A program made the translations under genes and the position numbers. The notes below the pieces were generated by a model, which was given only the letters and a program-made list of their open reading frames with translations, had not been told where the DNA came from and made no database searches. DNA of 14,675 nt, taken from positions 55,174 through 69,848 of the forward strand of contig DLGR01000008.1 in assembly GCA_002482805.1 (NCBI GenBank). The letters run 5' to 3'. Origin of the DNA: Micavibrio sp. UBA7689 (lineage in GTDB: Bacteria > Pseudomonadota > Alphaproteobacteria > Micavibrionales > Micavibrionaceae). Positions 1 through 5,965 of this stretch are shown here, in pieces; position 1 is the first letter of the stretch, and each line of letters opens with the position of its first letter.

Positions 1-825
1 CGCTACGGCCTGAACAACGCGGCCTCTGTCATCGAGTGCGTATTCATTGATCCCGGGAGTTACGGTGCCGCCATATTGCGCCTCAATTTCCAGTCCTCTT
101 GTTTGGGATTCTTCCATACCTTGCTCAATGATCGGCTGGGCACCTTCTACATAGTAACGCAGACTGCTCGTGAAAAATTTTATAAGAGGCTCCAGCGCAG
201 CGATAAGCTGAGGGTCCAAGCCCAATGAGTACAGAGTACCTGCCGGATCTTGCATGAAATTCCGGAACATATCCGTCATGGCTTGCTGTTCTACCCGAGA
301 GGTATCAACACCCATTGCGGCTGCTTGATCACGGAAACGTTGCTGTCTTTCCGCGTTACTTGGATCGAGACCTAATGCAACACTGGTGCGCGCAAAGTTA
401 ATCAGGTCGCCCATGTCGTGTTCACTGGTCGCGGCGGAACGCAAAGCTTGATTGAAAAGATCTCTTTGTGCGGGGTTTTGAAGCATCTCCGCGAATTGTT
501 GAGGATCAACAGGCTGGCCGTTTTCATCCTTCATCAAATTCTCGAGTTCCGTCAGAACTTCTTTGCCTTCTTCGCGCACCAGCGCGTCAAAGGCTGCCAT
601 TGTGTCGGTGTCGGCGCGGATAGCGGCCGTTACTGCTGTTGTTTCAGGAGAGAAGTGGTCAATCGTGCGCAACATGAAATCGCCGCCGGCTTCACGGAAG
701 CTTGCATCAATGTCGGTGGTCGCGCCGAACATTTGGGTTTGGCGGTGCTCGCCATCGTCGGCTTCTTTCAGCCAATCAATAACATCATGTTCTTCACCAA
801 ATCTCAGTAAACCCCAAAATGCCAT
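1..825 (-). CDS. Unrecognised acidic protein, C-terminus off the left edge
   Basis: The frame is open from ATG at 825 to the window edge (275 codons, no stop seen), so the C-terminal end is missing. A Shine-Dalgarno AGGAGT lies about 8 nt before the ATG, and a promoter-like pair lies upstream at 855-884. The protein begins MAFWGLLRFGEEHDVIDWLK. It is rich in Asp, Glu and Gln, looks largely helical and soluble, and shows no signal peptide. A more hydrophobic stretch (LIAALEPLIKFFTSSLRYYV) lies near residue 215. Four Met-Thr/Met-Arg-type segments are scattered through it, but no catalytic motif, repeat or known domain is visible. It follows a strong terminator at 991-1018, so it is probably transcribed alone or starts an operon that continues to the left. 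I do not recognise the family. That it is coding is well supported by the length of the open frame, the ribosome binding site and the promoter spacing; its function is unknown. Confidence 0.75.
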   Translation of the reverse strand, partial: MAFWGLLRFGEEHDVIDWLKEADDGEHRQTQMFGATTDIDASFREAGGDFMLRTIDHFSPETTAVTAAIRADTDTMAAFDALVREEGKEVLTELENLMKDENGQPVDPQQFAEMLQNPAQRDLFNQALRSAATSEHDMGDLINFARTSVALGLDPSNAERQQRFRDQAAAMGVDTSRVEQQAMTDMFRNFMQDPAGTLYSLGLDPQLIAALEPLIKFFTSSLRYYVEGAQPIIEQGMEESQTRGLEIEAQYGGTVTPGINEYALDDRGRVVQAVA

Positions 826-854
826 CTGTGCGTACTCCTATATCCTATGCCCCT

Positions 855-884
855 ATAGTACTAAATCTGCGAGACCGAATGCAA
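855..884 (-). promoter_or_regulatory. Candidate promoter of the left-edge gene
   Basis: Read on the minus strand there is TTGCAT (884-879), an 18-bp spacer, then TACTAT (860-855), five of six matches to TATAAT. It lies about 30 nt before the gene's ATG at 825. The -35 sits in the 10-mer ATTTGCATTC, which recurs with the same 18-bp spacing before the 40-aa gene at 1179. That recurrence is the main support. Confidence 0.5.
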
Positions 885-990
885 ATTTGGGCAAGGCTCT
901 AAATCAGTCACGATTATAGGGATTAAGGTTTGCCATACCGTTAAAAATAGACGGCATTTTATTTATTATTTCCGGCTAGATTTCGGACGT

Positions 991-1019
991 AAAAAAGGCC
1001 GCATTAAACGGCCTTTTTA
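991..1019 (-). terminator. Factor-independent terminator after the 40-aa gene
   Basis: A perfect 10-bp stem, AAAAAGGCCG (992-1001) with CGGCCTTTTT (1009-1018), encloses a 7-nt loop. T-runs on both sides make it able to work in either direction. It lies 38 nt downstream of the stop of the 40-aa gene and separates it from the left-edge gene. Confidence 0.85.
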
Positions 1020-1056
1020 GAAAGATTCAATTCGTCCGGGATGCAATCCCGAGTAA

Positions 1057-1179
1057 CTACGGTGCCGGATCGTGGGGTTTGCAACCTTCGCCGATGCTAC
1101 GTACAGGGGCAGCAATTGTCTCAAAGCCTTTCATAAAGCCTGAAAGCGACGCTGCAGCTGTAAAAAGGGGTCCAATCAT
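1057..1179 (-). CDS. 40-aa unrecognised small protein
   Basis: A short frame starts at ATG 1179 and ends with TAG at 1057-1059. A very strong ribosome binding site (GAGGAGTAAGGA) lies just before the start. The protein begins MIGPLFTAAASLSGFMKGFE and ends CKPHDPAP. The first 25 residues could form a hydrophobic or amphipathic helix, followed by a short polar tail with one Cys and a Pro-containing end. Candidate promoter (1213-1242) and perfect terminator (991-1018) bracket it, so it looks like an independent transcription unit. It is too short for family recognition. Possibilities include a small membrane protein or a secreted helical peptide; neither is shown. The combination of ribosome binding site, promoter and terminator is why I call it a gene despite its length. 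A 34-aa frame in another phase begins upstream but lacks a ribosome binding site. Confidence 0.6.
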   Translation of the reverse strand: MIGPLFTAAASLSGFMKGFETIAAPVRSIGEGCKPHDPAP

Positions 1180-1212
1180 ATTTCCTTACTCCTCTATTTA
1201 ATTCTTGAAACA

Positions 1213-1242
1213 AGTATCTCATATTCGGCTTTGTGAATGCAA
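1213..1242 (-). promoter_or_regulatory. Candidate promoter of the 40-aa gene
   Basis: On the minus strand TTGCAT (1242-1237) and GATACT (1218-1213) are 18 bp apart, about 34 nt before the ATG at 1179. The -35 is embedded in ATTTGCATTC, identical to the element before the gene at 825. The GATACT -10 is weak by itself. Confidence 0.45.
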
Positions 1243-1270
1243 ATCTCACCACAAAATGAATTTAGTACAT

Positions 1271-1300
1271 AAAAAAGGCCTATTATGGCGTGGCCTCTTA
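1271..1300 (-). terminator. Factor-independent terminator after the 99-aa gene
   Basis: In the minus-strand RNA, AAGAGGCC pairs with GGCCUUUU (one G-U pair) around an 11-nt loop and is followed by further U residues. It starts 8 nt after the stop at 1309. The + strand 11-mer TAAAAAAGGCC is shared with the terminator at 991-1019. Confidence 0.7.
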
Positions 1301-1308
1301 TACAGCGT

Positions 1309-1608
1309 TTAAGGAGGTGTAGGGGCCCGTCCCGTGGGTTTTTTCCCGGCTGCGTCCCAATTGTGCAACATCAATGCAGATTTGCCGAATTGGAATGCCA
1401 TGGAGCACACGCCGCCCAGCAACTGATCCGGGCGCATACGCCCCATCTTGTCTGAATTAGCGGCCAACTTAAGAAATGTTCCACACAATCCAAAGCCTGT
1501 GGTGATCGCTCCTTCGAAAAGCTGATCGCGTTTCGTTTTAGTTGCAACCTCTCCATCTAGAGCGCGATGATGTTCTAGGGCGGCTATGAGTCTGTCTGAA
1601 TCAGTCAT
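1309..1608 (-). CDS. 99-aa unrecognised protein
   Basis: ATG at 1608 is preceded by the ribosome binding site AAGGAAG at about 7 nt, placed in the 18-nt gap after the stop of the 164-aa gene, so the two are very likely cotranscribed. The N-terminal 30 residues are charged (MTDSDRLIAALEHHRALDGE). Residues 31-50 (FEGAITTGFGLCGTFLKLAA) and 63-80 (LLGGVCSMAFQFGKSALML) are Gly- and hydrophobic-rich and could be membrane-associated or amphipathic helices. Two Cys residues lie in these segments. The tail is basic and Pro-rich (AGKKPTGRAPTPP). A terminator follows at once. I recognise no family. The frame, ribosome binding site and terminator support a real gene; its function is unknown. Confidence 0.75.
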   Translation of the reverse strand: MTDSDRLIAALEHHRALDGEVATKTKRDQLFEGAITTGFGLCGTFLKLAANSDKMGRMRPDQLLGGVCSMAFQFGKSALMLHNWDAAGKKPTGRAPTPP

Positions 1609-1626
1609 TTTAATCTTCCTTTCGCC

Positions 1627-2121
1627 TTACTGTGGTGGCGCAGGTACGGGTGCAGGTTCAAATCTTGGTGCAGGAAGAGGTGCAACCCTATCATCTGCAC
1701 GAGAGTCGAAATCATTTCTGAGGCCAGAAGCGGGGCGGCTGAGGTCAATCGAACTTGCTGGTATATCTCTTGCCGCGATCATATTTGATGTGCCCGTTAC
1801 TTCAGCGCCTTCAGTCCCGAATTGGCGTTCGCCTTCCGGAATACCTTGCATTTTTTGGGCGAAATTCCTAATACCGTCTGTAAATGCATTCCTGCCTAAA
1901 ATTCCTGCCAAAAACTCACCGATCTGGTCGAGAGTTTCATACATACTATGGGCGCCAACTTCATTGGCAATTTCTCTTTGCTGTTCGCCAATTTTTTCAA
2001 ATGGCTTCATCAACCATTTTATCACGCCGCCATTGTTCGCATGTGCATCTACTTGCGCACCAACGAATGTAACTGCGGCGGCGCCAAGACCCCAAAGAAT
2101 AGGAACCAATGGTAAAGGCAT
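1627..2121 (-). CDS. 164-aa protein with N-terminal hydrophobic segment and Pro-rich tail
   Basis: The start at ATG 2121 has a strong ribosome binding site, AGAGGAGAG, about 5 nt upstream, inside AAATAGAGGAG, which also precedes the 40-aa gene. Residues 1-22 (MPLPLVPILWGLGAAAVTFV) form a hydrophobic stretch that could be a membrane anchor or an uncleaved signal. There is no basic N-region, so classical secretion is doubtful. Residues 23-105 are a mixed polar helical region (KPFEKIGEQQREIANEVG). The last 25 residues are Pro/Ala-rich and end PAPVPAPPQ, suggesting a flexible or interaction tail. It is first in a two-gene unit with the 99-aa gene. A weak promoter (TTGCTA, 17 bp, TGTTAT) may lie at 2160-2188. 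No family is recognised. Confidence 0.8.
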   Translation of the reverse strand: MPLPLVPILWGLGAAAVTFVGAQVDAHANNGGVIKWLMKPFEKIGEQQREIANEVGAHSMYETLDQIGEFLAGILGRNAFTDGIRNFAQKMQGIPEGERQFGTEGAEVTGTSNMIAARDIPASSIDLSRPASGLRNDFDSRADDRVAPLPAPRFEPAPVPAPPQ

Positions 2122-2191
2122 TTTACTCTCCTCTATTTGCTATAAATCTTTATAGCCCAATAACATTAACTTACCCCTAAAATAGCAAAAT

Positions 2192-2332
2192 TCAGTTGGG
2201 GATCACAAATCGGTCTGGATTATTATTTATTATTAAGTACTTAGGCCGTTTAGTCCCATTGGGGTTTTTTCCGATTTCGATTCTGGGCCTAAATTCCAAG
2301 GTTTTGGGTGCCATTGAACCATCAATCTTCAT
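2192..2332 (-). CDS. Possible 46-aa small basic protein
   Basis: An ATG at 2332 opens a 47-codon frame ending in TGA at 2192-2194, with an in-frame stop three codons upstream fixing the 5' limit. The product is basic and Asn/Pro-rich (begins MKIDGSMAPKTLEFRPRIEI, ends NNNPDRFVIPN). It threads through an AT-rich stretch that is dense in stops in the other frames. Against it, no Shine-Dalgarno precedes the ATG, and a frame this long can arise by chance. An inverted repeat (TTAGGCC 2241-2247, GGCCTAA 2286-2292) lies inside it, so this stretch may instead act as RNA. The whole interval 2122-2407 holds no other gene candidate. Confidence 0.25.
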   Translation of the reverse strand: MKIDGSMAPKTLEFRPRIEIGKNPNGTKRPKYLIINNNPDRFVIPN

Positions 2333-2345
2333 ATAAGAGTATCAT

Positions 2346-2370
2346 AAAACAGCCTGAAAAGCACTGTTTT
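2346..2370 (-). terminator. Likely terminator of purH
   Basis: A 7-bp stem AAAACAG/CTGTTTT (2346-2352 with 2364-2370) has an 11-nt loop about 38 nt after the purH stop. T-runs lie on either side, so it could act in both directions. The stem is AT-rich and modest, so confidence is limited. Confidence 0.45.
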
Positions 2371-2407
2371 TAATAAAAAATGGCTGATTTCTGGGGTTTT
2401 TGAGGGA

Positions 2408-3973
2408 TTAATGCCTGAAGTGGCGCATGCCCGTAAACACCATAGCGAGGCCGCGTTCGTCCGCCGCCTTGATGACGTCTTCGTCTTTTATAGAACCACC
2501 GGGTTGAATGACCGCCGTGGCGCCGGCATCCGCGGCCGCCAGCATCCCGTCGGGGAAGGGGAAGAAAGCATCCGATGCCACCACGAGATGCTCACCCGCA
2601 GGCGGTTTCAATTTGAATTCGTTCATACGCATCGCGGCGATACGCGATGAATCCAGACGGTTCATCTGCCCTGCGCCGATACCGGTTGTAACTTTGTTCG
2701 CGGCGTAAACGATGGCGTTGGATTTCACGTGCTTGGCCACCTTGAAGGCAAAGAGCATGTCATCGAGTTCTTTATCGGTCGGCGCGCGCTTGGTCACGAC
2801 CTTCAACATATCACGTGTCACAACGCCGCTGTCATTGTTCTGCACCAGCATACCGCCCGCGACGGGTTTGTAGTTTACGAGCGGAACGGAAATATCGGGC
2901 AGGCCGTGCGCTTTCAGCACGCGGATATTTTTCTTGGGCGCGAGCACGGCAAGAGCCTCGGGTTCGATATCGGGCGCTATGATGACTTCGCAGAAAATAT
3001 CGATGATTTTCTTCGCCGCCGCCGCCGTCAATGTGCGGTTGAGCGCGATGATGCCGCCGAACGCGGAGACGGGATCGCAGGCAAAGGCCTTTTCATACGC
3101 CTCTAACATCGTGTGACCGATGGCGACGCCGCAAGGATTGGCATGTTTGATGATAGCCACGGCGGGCTGATCGAATTCCGCCACCAGTTCATACGCCGCG
3201 TCGGTGTCATTGATATTGTTGTACGAGAGTTCCTTGCCTTGCAGCACTTCCGCCGTAATAACGCCGGGACGTCTTTCCAGTGTGGAATACAGCGCCGCGC
3301 CCTGGTGGGGGTTTTCGCCGTAGCGCAGATTTTGTTTCAATGTTCCCGCAAACGCGATCTGGCGCGGGAATTCCGCATCCTGACCCGCGAACCAACCCGA
3401 TATGGTGGCGTCATAGGCGGCTGTGTGCGCGTAGGCACGCGCGGCGAGTTTCTTGCGCAGATCGAAATTGGTCGCGCCTTCGTTCTTGTTCATTTCTTCG
3501 AGCACGGTTGTGTAATCGGCAGGGTCGGTGACGATGGCGACGAACGCGTGGTTTTTCGCGGCGGAGCGCACCATGGCGGGGCCGCCGATATCGATATTCT
3601 CTATACACGTGTCATAGTCCGCACCTTTGGCGACCGTTTGCGCGAAAGGATACAAATTCACGACGACCAGATCGATATCGCCGATATCGTGATCGACCTG
3701 CGCGCGCTGGTGGTCCGCATTGTTGCGGACAGACAAAATGCCGCCATGCACTTTCGGGTGCAGCGTCTTCACGCGGCCATCCATCATTTCGGGGAAGCCC
3801 GTATGTTCGGACACATCCTTCACCTTCAGACCCGCATCTTTCAAAACCTTGGACGTGCCGCCCGTGGACAGGATTTCAACGCCGTGGGCGGAAAGTGCTG
3901 TCGCAAATTCCACAAGGCTGGTTTTGTCGGATACCGACATCAGGGCGCGTTTGATTTTGACGGGTGCGGTCAT
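2408..3973 (-). CDS. purH: Bifunctional AICAR transformylase / IMP cyclohydrolase
   Basis: PurH catalyses the last two steps of IMP synthesis in the cytosol: 10-formyl-THF-dependent formylation of AICAR, then ring closure of FAICAR to IMP. From ATG 3973 the product is 521 aa, close to the usual 510-530. The N-terminal cyclohydrolase domain shows KRALMSVSDKT (8-18), RVKTLHPKVHGG (67-78), VVNLYPF and IDIGGPAMVRSAAKNH. The C-terminal transformylase domain shows LRYGENPHQ (216-224), the catalytic pair in IIKHANPCG (K276, H277), SAFGGIIALNR, SDAFFPFPDG and QPGGS. No disruption is seen. The frame stays open upstream to ATG 4060 and TTG 4072, which would add up to 33 residues. I chose 3973 because the family normally starts only a few residues before KRALxSVSDK. 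No start has a strong ribosome binding site. An AT-rich TATAAA at 4083-4088, inside the end of the upstream kinase gene, could be its -10. Confidence 0.96.
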   Translation of the reverse strand: MTAPVKIKRALMSVSDKTSLVEFATALSAHGVEILSTGGTSKVLKDAGLKVKDVSEHTGFPEMMDGRVKTLHPKVHGGILSVRNNADHQRAQVDHDIGDIDLVVVNLYPFAQTVAKGADYDTCIENIDIGGPAMVRSAAKNHAFVAIVTDPADYTTVLEEMNKNEGATNFDLRKKLAARAYAHTAAYDATISGWFAGQDAEFPRQIAFAGTLKQNLRYGENPHQGAALYSTLERRPGVITAEVLQGKELSYNNINDTDAAYELVAEFDQPAVAIIKHANPCGVAIGHTMLEAYEKAFACDPVSAFGGIIALNRTLTAAAAKKIIDIFCEVIIAPDIEPEALAVLAPKKNIRVLKAHGLPDISVPLVNYKPVAGGMLVQNNDSGVVTRDMLKVVTKRAPTDKELDDMLFAFKVAKHVKSNAIVYAANKVTTGIGAGQMNRLDSSRIAAMRMNEFKLKPPAGEHLVVASDAFFPFPDGMLAAADAGATAVIQPGGSIKDEDVIKAADERGLAMVFTGMRHFRH

Positions 3974-4083
3974 GGGTGCGTCTTTTCGTGCTGGGGTGGC
4001 AATCATGGCCGCATTAGTAGCATTAGAAAGATGTTTTTGAAAAGCCTCAAAATTTGACATAAATAATGCCAAGTCACGATGTT

Positions 4084-5049
4084 TTATAGAGGCATAAGCT
4101 TGTTAATGTTTTCAAGCGCGTGATTAACTGCGTGGCTGTTGTGGGCATCCATAGATTTTGAAAGACGCATCACCTGATCTGCAATATCCCAGAGGGCAAT
4201 ATCACGCGTTTCTATTTCTTGATCCTGTTTTCCGGAATAGGCGAGACGTACTCGATCTACAAAGTCAGAACTATATGCTTTGCGTAGTTTAGAAAGTTCG
4301 GCCTGCGGCAACCTGAATCGAGAGTAGCCAAAATCTATTATGCCTGTTACGTCTCCGGTAATTTTATCAACCATCACGTTGCTGGGCTGCAAGTCCCCAT
4401 GCGTTAAAATGAGTTTAAATTTATCCAGATTGTCCGCAGCTTCACAACATGTATCGAAGGCAGGGCCAATAATTTGACGCATGCCGGGTCTATCAAGAAC
4501 ATTCTTGACCTTTACACTATCATGCAAAGAATTTTTTGCGACCCATGCTTGCCTGGTTTGAGACCAAGGGATGGATTCTTGTAATTCTGCCATGAAAAGC
4601 CCAAAGGCGTTTGCAGCGTCGTTATATTTGGGGCCGCGTATTTCCATGGGTAAATCATTAAACGCTCTCCGCATTTCTTTTCCGTCCAGTAAGGATATCC
4701 CAAACCATTTATGGCCCCTGTCCATCGTTGTGACCTGCGGGATATTCAAAGAAAAATCTCTGCTTTCCACTGCGAGGAGGATTTGGGCCTCTATTATAAA
4801 TTCGGAAATTTTCTCTGCTCTTTTCGGCGAATTTTCGAGCAAAATTTTTCGCAGGCTTCCACCTTTCAAAGCCAGTCCTTTAAAAACTTCGTCATCAATA
4901 ATCACGGTATGCGATGACAGGCCGCTTTGAGGCTTATAGGCTTGACGACCAGATAGATCCAGTCGCGTGCTATGGATTTCGGCAAGCATTTGTTCTGTGC
5001 TGAAGGGGGCCGACTTTATGCCTGATTGTAAAAATATAGGTTTTAACAT
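4084..5049 (-). CDS. Aminoglycoside phosphotransferase/choline kinase-fold kinase, substrate unknown
   Basis: The 321-aa product has the C-lobe signature of the APH/choline kinase superfamily: LILTHGDLQPSNVMVD with catalytic D219 (HGD) and N224, then GIIDFG with the metal-binding D239. The N-lobe is divergent. A candidate ATP-binding Lys lies near residues 57-62 (FKGLALKGG) and a helix Glu at E87, but no clear glycine loop is visible. Such enzymes phosphorylate small molecules such as sugars, choline, homoserine or antibiotics, so resistance should not be assumed. The gene is distinctly more AT-rich than the che genes and purH around it and sits alone between them, which suggests acquisition. 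The ATG at 5049 lacks a properly spaced ribosome binding site; a promoter (5055-5084) ends 5 nt before it, so the mRNA may be leaderless. It ends 11 nt before the earliest possible purH start. Confidence 0.8.
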   Translation of the reverse strand: MLKPIFLQSGIKSAPFSTEQMLAEIHSTRLDLSGRQAYKPQSGLSSHTVIIDDEVFKGLALKGGSLRKILLENSPKRAEKISEFIIEAQILLAVESRDFSLNIPQVTTMDRGHKWFGISLLDGKEMRRAFNDLPMEIRGPKYNDAANAFGLFMAELQESIPWSQTRQAWVAKNSLHDSVKVKNVLDRPGMRQIIGPAFDTCCEAADNLDKFKLILTHGDLQPSNVMVDKITGDVTGIIDFGYSRFRLPQAELSKLRKAYSSDFVDRVRLAYSGKQDQEIETRDIALWDIADQVMRLSKSMDAHNSHAVNHALENINKLMPL

Positions 5050-5054
5050 GCCCT

Positions 5055-5084
5055 ATTAAAACATTTATGTCTGAGGGCACGCAA
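5055..5084 (-). promoter_or_regulatory. Candidate promoter of the kinase gene
   Basis: On the minus strand TTGCGT (5084-5079), an 18-bp spacer and TTTAAT (5060-5055, five of six matches) end only 5 nt before the ATG at 5049. Transcription would then begin at or beside the start codon. The 5-bp arms GCCCT/AGGGC flank the -10 region. Confidence 0.45.
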
Positions 5085-5099
5085 ATAAGGCCGTTTTTT

Positions 5100-5960
5100 T
5101 TAAGCTTTCACCGCCGCAGCCTTGGGGGCTGCAGGAATGGCAATGGTGGTGCAGGTCGGCTTGATATAAATGCCGCGTGTGTTGTCCATCGGTTTCAAAA
5201 CATCGGTGATGCCCAGAACAGTTTCGGCGCCGCCGAGAATGACGAACCCGTCTTCGGGCAGGACGGCGGACATGTTCTTCAAAACCGTTTCTTTCGTTTC
5301 ACGGTCGAAATAAATCAAAACATTGCGACAAAAGACCACATCGAATTTTCCCAGCATCGCCATAGGCGTGAGCAAATTGAAATGTTTGTATTGCACCATG
5401 GATTTTATGTCTTGTTTGAGCGCCCAGCGGTCTGCCTTTTGTTCGAAATATTTCATCAGCATTTGAATGGGCAGGCCGCGCTGGACTTCGAATTGAGAGT
5501 ATTCGCCTTTTTTGGCCTGTTCGATAACGCTGGTATCGATATCGGTGCCGATGATTTCGAATTGCCAGCCCGAAAGCTTCGCCGCGTTTTCCTTCAACAG
5601 CATGGCAAGGGAATAGGGTTCTTGTCCCGTCGAACACGCCGCGCACCAGATACGCAGTTTTTTGGACGGGCGCGATTTTGTCATGTGCGGCAAGATGACA
5701 TCGCGGAATTGATCGAACGGTTTCAGATCACGGAAAAACGATGTTTCGTTCGTCGTCATCGCCTCGACCACGTCTTTCACCAGATCGGAAGACGGCATGC
5801 CGCGCAAAATATGCGTCATGGCTTCGAGGTTCGGGCAATTCCATTTGCGGGCGACGGGGGTAAGACGGGAATCCAGCAGATAGGATTTATCGGGAGTCAA
5901 AGTGAGGCCCGATTTTTCCTTCAGCAAGTCTTTATATAGGTCGAAATCGCTGATCCGCAT
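5100..5960 (-). CDS. cheR: Chemotaxis protein methyltransferase CheR
   Basis: CheR methylates glutamates on chemoreceptors using S-adenosylmethionine and resets receptor sensitivity together with CheB. The 286-aa product has the helical N-terminal CheR domain (about 1-75) with TTNETSFFRD (69-78). The SAM-binding domain shows LRIWCAACSTGQEPYSLAM (102-120), the acidic GTDIDTSVIEQA and CRNVLIYFDRETKE (211-224). All hallmark residues are present and the length is usual. It begins 5 nt after cheB; a GGAAG about 9 nt before the ATG lies inside the end of cheB. It is last in the che operon. The tail is Ala/Lys-rich (PAAPKAAAVKA). No receptor-like tethering pentapeptide is visible, and no convincing terminator is seen in the 50 bp before the kinase gene. 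Confidence 0.96.
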   Translation of the reverse strand: MRISDFDLYKDLLKEKSGLTLTPDKSYLLDSRLTPVARKWNCPNLEAMTHILRGMPSSDLVKDVVEAMTTNETSFFRDLKPFDQFRDVILPHMTKSRPSKKLRIWCAACSTGQEPYSLAMLLKENAAKLSGWQFEIIGTDIDTSVIEQAKKGEYSQFEVQRGLPIQMLMKYFEQKADRWALKQDIKSMVQYKHFNLLTPMAMLGKFDVVFCRNVLIYFDRETKETVLKNMSAVLPEDGFVILGGAETVLGITDVLKPMDNTRGIYIKPTCTTIAIPAAPKAAAVKA

Positions 5961-5965
5961 TACAT

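Noticed and set aside
1586..2155. 189-codon plus-strand frame over the 99- and 164-aa genes
   Set aside because: It is an antisense shadow: the minus-strand genes have strong ribosome binding sites, sensible spacing and a terminator, while this frame has none.
2251..2270. Plus-strand terminator (CCCATTGGGG followed by six T)
   Set aside because: The stem is only 3-4 bp and no plus-strand gene precedes it.
3113..4057. 314-codon plus-strand frame opposite purH
   Set aside because: It lies wholly antisense to a clearly conserved enzyme and its translation has no family-like motifs; it is a product of codon bias.
4084..5049. Antibiotic resistance gene
   Set aside because: Only the general kinase-fold motifs are present; nothing in the sequence points to aminoglycosides, and most members of this superfamily act on other substrates.
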